Source: Triparma columacea (taxonomy: Eukaryota; Sar; Bolidophyceae; Parmales; Triparmaceae). From it: a stretch of DNA of 64,000 nucleotides. The stretch covers positions 15,518-79,517 of the forward strand of contig BRYA01000220.1 in NCBI GenBank assembly GCA_030267965.1, in the 5' to 3' direction. Shown one piece after another: positions 41,802-51,641 of this stretch; the first letter of the stretch is position 1; every line of letters starts with the position of its first letter. Below the pieces are notes generated by a model. That model did no database searches. It worked only from the letters and a program-made list of their open reading frames with translations, and was not told where the DNA came from. The translations under genes were made by a program, and so were the position numbers.

Positions 41802-43169
41802 ATGTATATTAGTGGTATCAGTGTCCCTACATTGACAGTAAAGCTGTTAATTGTCCTAATCTTCACAACCCTTGTAAATGGTGCACAAACAATAGGAAGG
41901 AATACCCAAAGGAATACGCAATCTCAATCCAAAGATGTTTCGATCGATAATGCTATGAATGCACTTCCATGTCCAACAACAATTCAAAACGTAACTCATA
42001 CCTACCATCATTTAATTAGGGATGGGGCTCTGCATCATTCCACTCATTACAGTAATCCCCCTTCTACTACTACCCCTACTACTACTACCACCACCTGCAC
42101 CGAGTGGTCAGCTGAGTTTATCAAGGCATTCAAGTTGACTGAAAGAGTAACTCCTGACTATGACGCTTGCACTCAAACGAACAAGGAAAGGGGAACTGCT
42201 AAGCTTCTAAACGTCGCAAAACAGCTTGCTGCTTCCATCCCTAATGACTGTGACTATGTTATACCTCCAGAGCTTCAGGAGGAAGGGTACGATGATGTCG
42301 ACGCTATCATGGCGTGTATTAGTCTAGCCTTCCCACAGAAGATCATTCTAAGTCTGTACGATCAAGATACCACCAACATAGCTTCACTTTCCGCGGTAGA
42401 CTTCTGTCGAAGCATAGCAGACGAAGGGATCACCGCGGAGGAATGGCTGGTCTACAGCAACTTGATGGTGGTGGACCTTTGCTTCATAAGCGGGGTTGAA
42501 ATGTGCTCTACTTTGATGGAGGAACTCGAAGGCGAAGGCTTCGTGGATTACGTCGACGGTGTTATTGAGGATAACGATCCTGATTTTCAAAAGGACGTGA
42601 CGGAAATCGACGAAGACGAGGCCGCGATCATTGTTCATCTCGACGATGAAATCGAGGAGGTCGAGGAGGAGCTGGAAAAGGAGGAGGATGAGGAGGATGA
42701 GGAGGATGAGGAGGACGACGATGATACCGTTCCCGATCCCGATCACGACCATGACCACGATCACGATCACGATCACGATCACGATCACGATCACGATCAC
42801 AACCCGGACACGGAAGATAACATCGCCGATGTTGACTCCTCCTCCTCCTCCTCCAACCCCTCCAACTCATCCTCAACATCCTCTTCAACCAAACCATCTA
42901 ACCCCGCCACTGACTCGTCCGAGGAGGAAACGTTGGGCTCTTGGAACATCTTCGCCTACTTCATCTCAATCTTCTCTGCCGTCCTCCTCATGACGTTCGT
43001 GTACTACCTGAAATTCACCGGACGTCTAGGTAACCCGTTCGCTAAGAGGTCCGCTAGCCACAACCACAGGCAGATACCTATGACGTTGTCTGAGGATGAT
43101 ATGGACTTGGAGTTGACGGAAACTAAGTCAACCGGACTGGACAAATTCGGAGGTAGGGGGGTCATTTAG
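41802..43169 (+). CDS. Type I membrane protein with acidic and Asp-His repeat region; unrecognised
   Basis: 455 aa from the first ATG; an upstream TTG in frame is ignored. The N-terminus MYISGISVPTLTVKLLIVLI then FTTLVNGAQ is a signal peptide, with likely cleavage at VNG-AQ. The lumenal/extracellular part has a Thr tract, about nine cysteines, and no domain that I know. It is followed by a Glu/Asp run (~282-310), ten consecutive Asp-His dipeptides (~323-342), and a Ser/Asn stalk. One transmembrane helix (FAYFISIFSAVLLMTFVYYL, ~390-409) and a 46-residue cytoplasmic tail end the protein. The (DH)10 block is a plausible Zn2+/Ni2+/Cu2+ buffer, as in His-rich loops of metal transporters; this is inference. 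Confidence 0.6.
   Translation: MYISGISVPTLTVKLLIVLIFTTLVNGAQTIGRNTQRNTQSQSKDVSIDNAMNALPCPTTIQNVTHTYHHLIRDGALHHSTHYSNPPSTTTPTTTTTTCTEWSAEFIKAFKLTERVTPDYDACTQTNKERGTAKLLNVAKQLAASIPNDCDYVIPPELQEEGYDDVDAIMACISLAFPQKIILSLYDQDTTNIASLSAVDFCRSIADEGITAEEWLVYSNLMVVDLCFISGVEMCSTLMEELEGEGFVDYVDGVIEDNDPDFQKDVTEIDEDEAAIIVHLDDEIEEVEEELEKEEDEEDEEDEEDDDDTVPDPDHDHDHDHDHDHDHDHDHDHNPDTEDNIADVDSSSSSSNPSNSSSTSSSTKPSNPATDSSEEETLGSWNIFAYFISIFSAVLLMTFVYYLKFTGRLGNPFAKRSASHNHRQIPMTLSEDDMDLELTETKSTGLDKFGGRGVI
42739..42801 (+). repeat. (GATCAC)n coding microsatellite
   Basis: A hexamer repeat encoding ten Asp-His pairs. Two early units use GAC/CAT variants and the rest are perfect GATCAC, so the 3' part is probably the youngest and length-variable. 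Confidence 0.9.
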
Positions 43170-43281
43170 GGAGAGGGAAGGGGGGGTTAAGGGTGGGGAC
43201 GGGGGGGGGGGGGAAAAGTAACCAACAACTCAACGATGCACAGCAAACGCTTTTTTTTTTTGTGGGTAACAATACAAAATC

Positions 43282-45012
43282 TCAATATTTATACTTGGGG
43301 ATCACGCTGATGAATGTCGGTTTCACCATTCCCCTGCTCTTGTCGGCCTCCCTCCTTTCGAACTCTGCTTTGAATATATTCTTCTTGCTCGGTTGACCGT
43401 TTTTCTTTAACCAGTCAGCGATGGAATTTATCTCCTCCGTAGCAGACTTCTTCGAAGGAGGAACGTAGGCGTCGTCTTCGTTAGGGTCCTGTTGGGAGGG
43501 CGAGAAACCAAGAGGTCAGTGCCTTTTGTATTAACCCACGCGCATAGAATGATTGACCCAGTTGAACTTCTTGACCATTCTCACCTTCGCCTTCTTCCTT
43601 ATCTTCTTCTTCCCTCCGTACCCAGTGTTCGTAACGAGCTTCCCAACGCCTCTGGTCTTTTTAATCTTCAAGTCCGTCTTGCCGTGCTTAACGAGCCAGT
43701 CGCTTATGGATTCGTTCTTGGGCATGCTCAACTTGAAGAGCTTGTCAGCCTTCTCCCTCATCTCCCTCTTCGTCAGCGTAGTCACCTTAGGCTTGTAAGG
43801 AGACATGGTACCCATGTTCTGGCTGAGATTGAACTGCGCAGGTCCGTTCGCGTCCGCTGAAACATTAGGCGGTGCCCTATTACTCTCCCCCATTTTCCTG
43901 CTCATTGTAATTGACCCAGCGCTCTTGCACGTTGACAGGAACTGACGGCCCATGCTGCTCCCGACCTTAACGGGGTACTGCTGGTAGGGCCGAACCTCGC
44001 TCACGGCGACGCCCTGCTTCAGGGTACCCTGATCGACCATGGGGAGGGCGCGCCGAGATATGCCGTCGGGAAGCTCGGGATCTTGACGGAACCTTATGCC
44101 CTTGTTTTCTCTGTAAGCTGGCAGCCCACCGGTGTGCGTGAGCTAAGTTGAGTTGAGCATATCGCGACGGAAGGGTTTAGGAAGATGGGTGAGAACTACG
44201 GCGGAGGTTAACGGGAGGTTGCGAGAGGTCGCCGGCGTTACCACTTGGAGCTCGAAGAGCTCCTCGTCTCATCTCACCTGTAGTAGATACTGCGCCGGCC
44301 CCAAGTTATTGTTCGGCGCCGGAGCCGGACAGCGATCGAGGTCCTGGTTGGGGAGGCTCATGGTTATTGAACCAGCCGACCTGTGCCTTGAGTCAACCTG
44401 CCTCCCCAATGAGTTCACCTTGCTTGGGTTAATCGGGTACTGCTGGTCCCCCGACACCTTGTCGATAGCAACACCCTGCTTTAAGGTCCCCTGGTCGACC
44501 ATGGGCAGCGCGCGCCTGGAGACTCCCTCTGGAAGCTCAGGGTCCTGCCTGAATTTGATCCCCCTCTGCTCCCGTTGCGCTGGTAAGCCCCCCGTGTGGG
44601 TTAGCTGGAGCATGTACTGGGCAGGCCCCAAGTTATTGTTGGGTTCCGGCGGTGGATACCTCGCGAGCGGCGTTTCGGTGGCGTTGAACGTGATGGAGCC
44701 AGCCGATTTGTGCCTTGAGTCAACCTGCCTCCCCAATGAGTTCACCTTGCTTGGGTTTATCGGGTATTGCTGGTCCCCCGACACCTTGTCGATAGCAACA
44801 CCCTGCTTTAAGGTCCCCTGGTCGACCATGGGTAGCGCGCGCCTGGAGACTCCCTCTGGAAGCTCAGGGTCTTGTCGGAACCTTATTCCCTTGTTCTCCC
44901 TGTGAGCTGGAAGCCCGCCAGTGTGGGTTAGCTCGAGCCGAAACTGGGCCGGTCCGATATTGTTGTTTGGAAGTGGGAACGGGTTACGCTCGAGATGAGG
45001 CGGAGAGGCCAT
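43282..45012 (-). CDS. Protein with three 109-residue GPAQ/SAGSIT repeats (3 exons); possible flagellar MIP
   Basis: Exons (minus) 44278-45012, 43585-44142 and 43282-43488 give 499 aa in phase. A ~109-aa unit is repeated three times: NNNxGPAQxxL, LTHTGGLPAxRE, FRQDPELPEGVSRRALPMVD then QGTLKQGVAIDKVSG, QQYPINPSKVNSLGRQVDSR, and SAGSIT. A fourth partial start (ANGPAQFNL) follows. Copies 1 and 2 are nearly identical at DNA level (327-bp period); copy 3 is divergent and spans the exon 1/2 junction. The C-terminal third is basic and has two SISDWLVKHGK / SIADWLKKNGQ motifs. Short Gly-Pro-x-(Y/F) turns spaced along an extended chain recall SHIPPO/STPG microtubule-associated proteins, but the canonical PGPGxY is absent. 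Function unknown. Confidence 0.65.
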
Positions 45013-45254
45013 CTTTGGGGGGGAGCTGTATGGGTAGGGGGTGTTGGGTTATGGTTGGATTGGATAAAATTGGAGAGTCTAGGATGGGACGTAATGTTGC
45101 CCGAGGAAGGAAAACGGGAAGGTGGGGGGGAGTGGGTTTGAAAATGGACAAGGGCGGGTTTGTTGGGAGATAATTGAGAAGCTCGGTAACAGAAAGTTTG
45201 TTGAGCAAAAGTTGTCTTCTTCATTTAGCTGTATTTGTAAATCGTATTGTAGAA

Positions 45255-47101
45255 ATGGGTTCAGTCGAGGCTGAGCTTTGGAATATCTTCACATATTATA
45301 CGCTTCACGGCAATGCCCTCGATCCCGGTGAGTTGTGTGTTGTTGGGGGAGAAATTCGGTCTGGAAGGGACGATAACTGTTCCGAGAGGAGGAGGGGTTT
45401 GGGGGTTGGGAGGGGGGTATCGGGGCCATGACGAGGGTTACAGAGGGTGACGACGTATCGGGAGAGGGTTAAGAATGGAACGATGTGGGTTGGGCTTGCG
45501 GTGGGGCTAGTTTGGGGGGGGGGGGGGGGGGAAGGGCGAGAAGAGGGTGGAATATGGGTGGGGTGGGGTGGGTGTCGAGGGAAAGGGAGGCGTTAGGGGG
45601 TTCTGTACTCTTGGTTTACTTCGTAGAGCTACGACTTACCCCTCCCACCCACCCCAAAACCCCACCCTTAATCACTCAGAGCATCTTGCTTTGACCCAGA
45701 TGGTCCAGTTAGCTCGAGACACCCAGATGTTGGACGGGACGCTGATTAAGACCCCTCTCCGCAAACCTGACATCGAGCTCGTCTTCATTAGCGAGGTGAA
45801 GCGGCGTACGCTCAAGCAGAGCAAGGCGGTAATTGATGCGGCGAGTGGGTTGAGCAACTCGGTCGATAAGCTTACGGTGAGGGCGAGGAAAGGGGCGTTT
45901 TTGGGTGCAGACTCGTCCATCATTATTGATCCCTAACCCCTTCCTCCCCCCCCCCCCTTACCAGTACCACGAGTTCCTCACCTGCCTGCTCAAGCTAAGC
46001 AAGAGGCTGTACCCGAAGTCTGCCGAGAAGAGCCTCGAGATAGCCTTCCAGCAGCTGCTAATGGAGAACGTCCTCCCCCTCGCCTCCCGTCGGTCCCCCA
46101 AGTCCGTGGACCTAATCCTCTCCGACCCCCAAGTCCGTCAGCTATACCATTACTTCGGCCCCTCCCTCCGGCACATCTTTGAGTTCTACGCCGGGGAGGG
46201 CTCTCACTCCGCGAAGAGCAAGGCTGCGAGCAAGGGCTTCATGGCCGAGGCCGGGACCTTCGACGACCTCAAGGAGGAGAGCAAGGCGAGATTCCGGCAG
46301 GCCCGGAGGGCGGGGGGTGGGACGAGCCCGACCCCGAGTAGCAGCGGCGCCAGCGTGTCGAGCTCCAAGATGGGGAAGAACTCCATGACCAACGCCCTAG
46401 GGTACCCGGACTTCGGGAGGTTCGGGACGGACTTTGGGCTTACGAGCAAGGGTAGCAGCCTTACTATGATCGACATTGGGGACATCTACCTCGCGGGGGT
46501 CGCCAACGCCTCGGGCACGGCGGGGGCGGGGGCAAGAAAATTGAAGTTCAAGGACTTCTGGGAGGTCCTTGTCCGGGTGGCCATGCAGGCGTACAGGAAG
46601 TGCCAGGTCGGTCAGTCTGACAAGATCAGGGGCCTCATGCTTTACATGTGGAGGCAGATACAGACGTCGGTGAACAACTCCGTGAACGGCCCCCTGGACA
46701 GCGGGAGGAGCACCCACAAGGGCGGGCTGCTGAGGGGCTGCCAGCTCTTCAACGAGCGTTTCATCAGCATGTGGCAGGAGGACGGGTACAGGGACTACCT
46801 TTACCCCAAGGAGGAGGCGCCCCCTGAGGGCAGGGACGTGCTCACGAAGCTTGTCAACGGGGAGGAGCTCAAGGCGGACGCCCTTCCCCCTAGCCCCCCT
46901 CGGAGGGGAGGAGGGGGAGGCGGAGGGGGGGCGAGGGGGCTGGGGGGGGGGGAAGGGGGGGGGCTGGAGATTGAGGAGGACGACGTGAGCGACTTGAACG
47001 ACATGGGGTTCAACCCAGACAAGCTCAGGGAACTACTGGTGAAAAAACCGGAGCTCGCCGCCATGCTTCAGGAACAGTTGGAGGACGCGGGGATGGCGTA
47101 G
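45255..47101 (+). CDS. p25-alpha/TPPP-like protein with C-terminal extension (3 exons)
   Basis: Exons 45255-45327, 45680-45876 and 45965-47101 give 468 aa. Joining them yields ELWNIFTYYTLHGNALDPEH, LARDTQMLDGTLIKTPLRKP, DIELVFISEVKRR and then LTYHEFLTCLLKLSKRLYPK. This is the order of the p25-alpha fold of TPPP (F..G...L....LC.D..LLDG....D.D..F..K.....I.Y..F...L..LA.K.YP). TPPP proteins bundle and stabilise microtubules and co-occur with flagella. The remaining 300 residues are less familiar: AFQQLLMENVLPLASRR, a basic Ser-rich loop, a Gly/Arg-rich run (46,900-46,970) and a C-terminal helix (LRELLVKKPELAAMLQEQLE) resembling an STI1-type segment. Poly-G tracts in the DNA near 46,910-46,970 could hide a frameshift. 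Confidence 0.55.
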
Positions 47102-47219
47102 TGGCGGGGGGGGAGGGGGGGGGGAAGGTGGGAGGGTGGCGGGGGTTGTGGCCCTAGAGGTAATGAAAAGGGGCTTTTGTTTTGCGTGAAATGTTTGTTG
47201 TGTACGGCTACGGCTTCGT

Positions 47220-48683
47220 TCACTTCTTCTTCTTCCCCTTGCCCTTCTTCCCCTTCTTGCCACTCTTTCCCGTCTTAACTGCTCCCTCCGCTGCCTCCTC
47301 CTCAGCATCCTCCTTTCCTACCCCAACAACTTGCCCATTCGGTAAAACCCTCCCTGTCTTCTTCCTAGTGCTAGGGTTAGCCTTCTTCTTCGCCTCCCCC
47401 CTGACCAAGGCCTCGCTCTCCCCGTTCTCGTTAAGCGGTCCCAGGCACTGCACCTTGTGGACCTCCCAGTGGTAGAGTTGGCACTCCCGGGAGCAGTAGG
47501 CGATGGTTCGGCAGGGGCACATTAGGAGCTTGGAGCTCTGTTTGGCGGTTAGGGCCTCGCAAACCTCGCAGCAGAAGGGACGGCCTTGGAGGTAGTTTGT
47601 CTTGATGTTGGTGATGGTAGGGTCGCGGTAGAGACCCTTGGAGTAATTGAATTTGTCTCTCACAACGTCGGCATCGGGCTTCCCGAGATGAAAAAACGCT
47701 GCGAACATCTTTATCGCGACATCTCTGCTAAGCCTGGGGTTCGCTCCCTTGCACGCAGCGAGGCAGGAATTAAACACATTGGTAACGTCGTTGGTGGTCG
47801 GGATGGCACCGCGCGTGAGGAACAGCCTGCATAAGGCGTATTCTCCGTGGCGGAAGGCACAGATAAGTGGTGAAAGAACATCTCCGTCAGGGGTAACCAC
47901 TGTCTTGTTCACGTTCGCTCCGTGATCTAGGAGTGTTTTGGCGTGGTTAGTGTGGATTCCCCTGACAGTACCGCTCATCAATAAGTTCGAAACGATCCCT
48001 CCGTGCAACCCTTCGACTCGGAGGTCAATATTAGGATCAAGTCCATGCTCTAAGAGCAACCTTAAGATTGTTGAATCCTCATTCCTATCCATTGATATAA
48101 CTGCGGCAACGTACATGGCTTCCTTGTTGTCGAAACCGACGTCCAAAATGAGCTTGACCATCTCAACATTCTTGTAAGCAGAGGCGATGGTTAGGACTGA
48201 AACAACTTCCCATTTCTGGACATTGTTGTACCCTTCAAAGGCGCCTAACAAAACCTCAGGACCATGCTCCTTGGCACACGCCTTGATGTTATCCCAGTCC
48301 TGGCTTGTAGACCAGTTCACGCACATCCTTTGATGGGGGGTCAAATCCTCCCACTTACTTAGTGCCACATTTGCAGCAGGTAAACTTTGGGGTGGTGGTA
48401 TGACAACCAACGCTGAGGAGTCGTCCGATGCGGGTGGTTGTGGTGGTATGGTTGAGTCCGCTGAGTCCGCTGGGTTGGCTGGGTTGTCCGATGAAGGTGG
48501 TTGAGGAGGTATGACAGCCGCTGATTTGTCCGATGCGGGTGGTTGTGGTGGTATGACAGCCGCTGAGTTGGCTGGGTTGGTTGAGTCCGCTACAGACTTG
48601 AATTGGGAGATCGACGCAGCAGCAGCAGCAGCAATGCCTTGGAATTGAAAGACATTTGTCGTGGGATCTGATTGTGATTCCAT
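47220..48683 (-). CDS. Ankyrin-repeat protein with MYND zinc finger, copy 3 (inverted)
   Basis: 487 aa, single exon. It shares the fold and order of the tandem pair: CVNWSTSQDWDNIKACAKEH, VEMVKLILDVGFDNKEAMY, LRLLLEHGLDPNIDLRVEG, LLDHGANVNKTVV, then MYND CEVCEALTAK, CPCRTIAYCSRECQ and HWEVHKVQC. It has an N-terminal extension of ~110 residues rich in Ala/Ser/Pro, with three or more IPPQPPASD-type repeats. Such Pro-rich peptides are the class of ligand that MYND fingers bind, so an intramolecular or oligomeric contact is conceivable (inference). It ends GKKGKKGKGKKKK. The gene is convergent with the p25-alpha gene, 118 bp apart. Confidence 0.85.
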   Translation of the reverse strand: MESQSDPTTNVFQFQGIAAAAAASISQFKSVADSTNPANSAAVIPPQPPASDKSAAVIPPQPPSSDNPANPADSADSTIPPQPPASDDSSALVVIPPPQSLPAANVALSKWEDLTPHQRMCVNWSTSQDWDNIKACAKEHGPEVLLGAFEGYNNVQKWEVVSVLTIASAYKNVEMVKLILDVGFDNKEAMYVAAVISMDRNEDSTILRLLLEHGLDPNIDLRVEGLHGGIVSNLLMSGTVRGIHTNHAKTLLDHGANVNKTVVTPDGDVLSPLICAFRHGEYALCRLFLTRGAIPTTNDVTNVFNSCLAACKGANPRLSRDVAIKMFAAFFHLGKPDADVVRDKFNYSKGLYRDPTITNIKTNYLQGRPFCCEVCEALTAKQSSKLLMCPCRTIAYCSRECQLYHWEVHKVQCLGPLNENGESEALVRGEAKKKANPSTRKKTGRVLPNGQVVGVGKEDAEEEAAEGAVKTGKSGKKGKKGKGKKKK

Positions 48684-48815
48684 TTTTTAGCGAAGATAGG
48701 ACGAAAATTGGGCTTATAGCGAAAGTGATGACGTGTGACTTATCAGTTAAACCTTCAAGCTACTTCAAGCAGGAAGAGGCGTGGTGTAGGTGCTAATATT
48801 TGAGTCCAACCAAAA
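48684..48815 (-). promoter_or_regulatory. Upstream block of ankyrin-MYND copy 3
   Basis: In gene sense it reads ACTCAAATATTAGCACCTACAC, later CGCTATAAGCCC, then CTTCGCTAAAAAATGG. These match AATATTAGCACCTACAC, CGCTATAA and GTTCGCTAAAAATGG of the tandem pair, while the sequence between them has drifted. The remaining intergenic part up to 49086 shows nothing I can name. Confidence 0.5.
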
Positions 48816-49086
48816 CGATCACACGGCCCCAGAAAAAGGCTCTGCTCTTCTTGTTGTCTGAGATGAAGATGAAGTCGGATGAGGGAAGGAATCAATAGAA
48901 GGACTCAATAGTGACCTCCAAAAAGGTTGTTCTGCTCTTAGTTCGAAAGGAAGGGTTGCTTTTTAATCAGCTTTGCTTTGTGAGAAGTTTGGGGTGTGGG
49001 GTGGGGAGAGTCTCGCCTTTGGTGGGCCTTTGCACCTTTCATAAGAAAAGACGTTAATTTGCAACTTCTACGTTCGTTTCACTCAA

Positions 49087-49749
49087 TCATATTTTAACGT
49101 TAACGCATTCCTCCTCCTCAAGCATAACATCCACAATCCCGTCCTTAATCGTAAACTCCCTCCCACTATCCGGGCATTTTAAAACACCCTCCACGACGTG
49201 CACGTTCACCAGGATGTGATGAACGGCTTGGAGGAAGGAGGAATCGGAGAGGAGAGAGGGGGTCAGTGCTGCCGGGAGTGTCGTTATTCCTATTGATGTT
49301 GCAGCCTTGGTGTGTGTGTGTGGGGGAGAGGGGGGGACGAGGTGTGAGGGAAGGGGTGGGGTGGGGTGGGGGGTGTAAAGTTTTCGGGAGGGCTAACATA
49401 GATAGTGGGACCTCATTCAAGCCGCATAGTTATCGTCATTTGTATCAGACGGTAATTCCATAGTGCAATAATCATAGGTCCCCAAACAAACACGCGTGTG
49501 TATATCCTGAAGATGTATACATATCTCCTTCCCCCAACCTTAACCGCGCGGGGAGGGTGGGTCTCTTACCTCTACTAGGACCTTCCAGTCCACCGTTGTG
49601 GCTAGTACGTTTTTCGTGAAGAGTTCGTTGTATTCGTTGTCTGTTACCCTGACCTCGTTGGCGGTTATTTTTAGGGGGTAACCCCCGGTCACGCTGTTGC
49701 CGACGCCGGAGCTGTTGTTGCGGAGGATGTTGTGAGATAAGAGCTTCAT
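49087..49749 (-). CDS. TRM112: TRM112-like methyltransferase activator subunit (2 exons)
   Basis: Exons (minus) 49570-49749 and 49087-49305 give 132 aa (human TRMT112 is 125). The first exon MKLLSHNILRNN, then GYPLKITANEVRVTDNEYN, then WKVLVE joins AATSIGITTLPAAL and then FLQAVHHILVNVHVVEGVLK, CPDSGREFTIKDGIVDVML, EEEE. This matches the N- and C-terminal halves of Trm112 on either side of its central helical domain. Trm112 is an obligate activator of several methyltransferases (Trm9/ALKBH8, Trm11, Bud23, Mtq2/HEMK2) acting on tRNA, 18S rRNA and eRF1. The acceptor is the rather weak CACACACACCAAG inside a GT/AC tract. CPDSG retains one Cys of the usual zinc site; MKLLSHN has none. Confidence 0.88.
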
Positions 49750-50153
49750 TAGTTATTGTTGCGATGATGGGGAGAGGTGGGTGGAGGGATGGGGGGGGTG
49801 GAGTACAGTTTTGTGGCGTTTTTGTAGGTATTAATCTAAGGAAGTGTGTAAATAAGTGATTATTGCAGCGTGTGAGTGAAAGTAAGCGTTTTAGAGAGAA
49901 AGAGAGTTAGAATTGGGCAACACTCTGAGCCCACCACCGACCAGCTGCAAGGGATAGTGAAGGAATTAAAGCGAATTGAAACATAACATAGCAATAGTCA
50001 AATAGTTTGGTGTAGATTTGAGGAGATAACACGACTGTATTCCCGTAACTTACTCTAACAATTTGTTAGAAAATTGAGGTCGAAGGCAGCAGGGGGATTT
50101 TTGGGATTGGTCTCTGATAAAACAAATGAACGATTGATTTACCAACAAAGAGT
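49750..50153. other. Intergenic, no gene seen
   Basis: 404 bp upstream of TRM112 and downstream of the first LRR gene. The sequence is AT-rich with a G-rich patch near 49,780; no frame has gene-like composition. Confidence 0.4.
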
Positions 50154-51641
50154 TTACAGATATTCCAGAATGACTCTCCACAAAACTTTCGGTATCTTCT
50201 CCCGTGCCTCACTTACCCTTAGCTTTGGGGCTTCAACTCCGTCAGTCCGCTTCCTTTTCCTAGCCGATCTCCTCGGTGGGTTCTCCACGTGATCCCAGGT
50301 TCCCTTAAGGCACAGCAGGGCGTTGACACGTTCCGTCACAGCGACATTGCGGTGCCACCTGTAATGGAGGAGGTCCGTTACAGTCGGCATATTTTTGTCG
50401 GCAGCGGCAGCAATTAGGGCGGTGCAGTTCGAGAAGCAGTGTTCACCGATGGAAACGGCAGGAGATAGAATGAGTTTCATCAGGACTGAGCAATGACTGA
50501 AGGCGTAACGGCCAATCGTTGTCACTGAGTCCGGGATTGTGATGGCCGGGAGGGAGGAGCATCCGTAGAAGGCGCTTTCGCAAATTGTAGTCACTCCGTC
50601 CAGGATGGTGATGGCTGTGAGGGAGGAGCATCCTCTGAAGGCGCGTTCGCCAATCATTGTCACTCCATCAGGGATTGTTATGCCAGTGAGGGAGGAACAT
50701 CCAGAGAAGGCGTAATTGCCAATCGTCGTCACTCCGTCTGGGATGGTGATGGCTGCGAGGGAGGAGCATCCGTAGAAGGCGTCATCGCCAATCGTTGTCA
50801 CTCCGTCCGGGATGGTGATGGCCGTGAGGGAGGAGCATTCGTAGAAGGCGTGATTGCCAATCGTTGTCACTCCGTCAGGGATGGTAAAGGCTGCGAGGGA
50901 AGAGCATCTGTGGAAGGCGTAATCGCCAATCTTCGTCACTCCGTCGGGGATTGCGATGGCTGTGAGGGAGGAGCATCCAAAGAAGGCGGAATAGCCAATC
51001 TCCGTCACTCCGTCCGGGATGGTGATAGCAGTGAGGGAGGAGCACCACATGAAGGCGCCCTCACCAATTGTCGTCACTCCGTCTGGGATTGTAATGGCTG
51101 CGAGGGAGGAACATCCGTAGAAGGTCTGGTAGCCAATCGTTGTCACTCCGTCCGGGATGGTGATGGCCGTGAGGGAGGAGCATCCAGAGAAGGCGCTTTC
51201 GCCAATCGTTGTCACTCCGTCCGGGATGGTGATGGCTGCGAGGGAGGAGCATCCGTAGAAGGCCTTATAGCCAATCGTTGTCACTGAGTCTGGGATTGTA
51301 ATGGCTGCGAGGGAGGAGCATCTAAAGAAGGTCTGGTCGCCAATCGTTGTAACTCCGTCCGGGATGGTGATGGCTGCGAGGGAGGAGCACCACATGAAGG
51401 TGTCATCGCCAATCGTCGTCATTCCGTCGGGGATGGTGATGGCCGTGAGGAAGGAGCATCCCCTGAAGGCGGAATAGCCAATCTCCGTCACTGAGTCCGG
51501 GATGGTGATGGCTGTGAGGGAGGAGCATCCCCTGAAGGCGCTATCGCCAATCGACGTCACTCCCTTTGCAAAAGTCACCTCTGTGAGTTCATGATCATCA
51601 CAGAAGCTCTCTATGCCGGAGTATACTGCTGATTTGGGCAT
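50154..51641 (-). CDS. BspA-type leucine-rich-repeat protein, 17 repeats
   Basis: 495 aa, single exon. After MPKSAVYSGIESFCDDHE come 17 tandem 23-residue LRR_5 units of the form LTAITIPDGVTTIGDxAFxG then CSS, ending with LILSPAVSIGEHCFSNCTA. A ~110-residue tail carries a bipartite basic NLS-like segment (RRSARKRKR) and closes with LPKVLWRVILEYL-like sequence (here IPKVLWRVILEYL). No signal peptide or membrane helix is visible, so it is intracellular, unlike the bacterial surface BspA proteins. LRR_5 arrays form curved protein-binding solenoids; the C-terminal helix resembles the hydrophobic LPxELWxxILxxL of F-box-like helices, suggesting a possible ubiquitin-ligase link (inference). Confidence 0.85.
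   Translation of the reverse strand: MPKSAVYSGIESFCDDHELTEVTFAKGVTSIGDSAFRGCSSLTAITIPDSVTEIGYSAFRGCSFLTAITIPDGMTTIGDDTFMWCSSLAAITIPDGVTTIGDQTFFRCSSLAAITIPDSVTTIGYKAFYGCSSLAAITIPDGVTTIGESAFSGCSSLTAITIPDGVTTIGYQTFYGCSSLAAITIPDGVTTIGEGAFMWCSSLTAITIPDGVTEIGYSAFFGCSSLTAIAIPDGVTKIGDYAFHRCSSLAAFTIPDGVTTIGNHAFYECSSLTAITIPDGVTTIGDDAFYGCSSLAAITIPDGVTTIGNYAFSGCSSLTGITIPDGVTMIGERAFRGCSSLTAITILDGVTTICESAFYGCSSLPAITIPDSVTTIGRYAFSHCSVLMKLILSPAVSIGEHCFSNCTALIAAAADKNMPTVTDLLHYRWHRNVAVTERVNALLCLKGTWDHVENPPRRSARKRKRTDGVEAPKLRVSEAREKIPKVLWRVILEYL

Noticed and set aside
42384..42800. 138-aa minus-strand frame with (IV)n repeats
   Set aside because: Antisense reading of the GATCAC microsatellite and the acidic codons; the sense frame has a signal peptide and TM helix.
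50850..51287. Open frame on the + strand opposite the first LRR gene (repeats of ANxxHSVRDGDGCEGG type)
   Set aside because: It is the antisense shadow of the 69-bp LRR units; a repeat with no stop in one frame stays open across the array. The sense frame gives canonical LRR_5 repeats. The same holds for 52607-53179.
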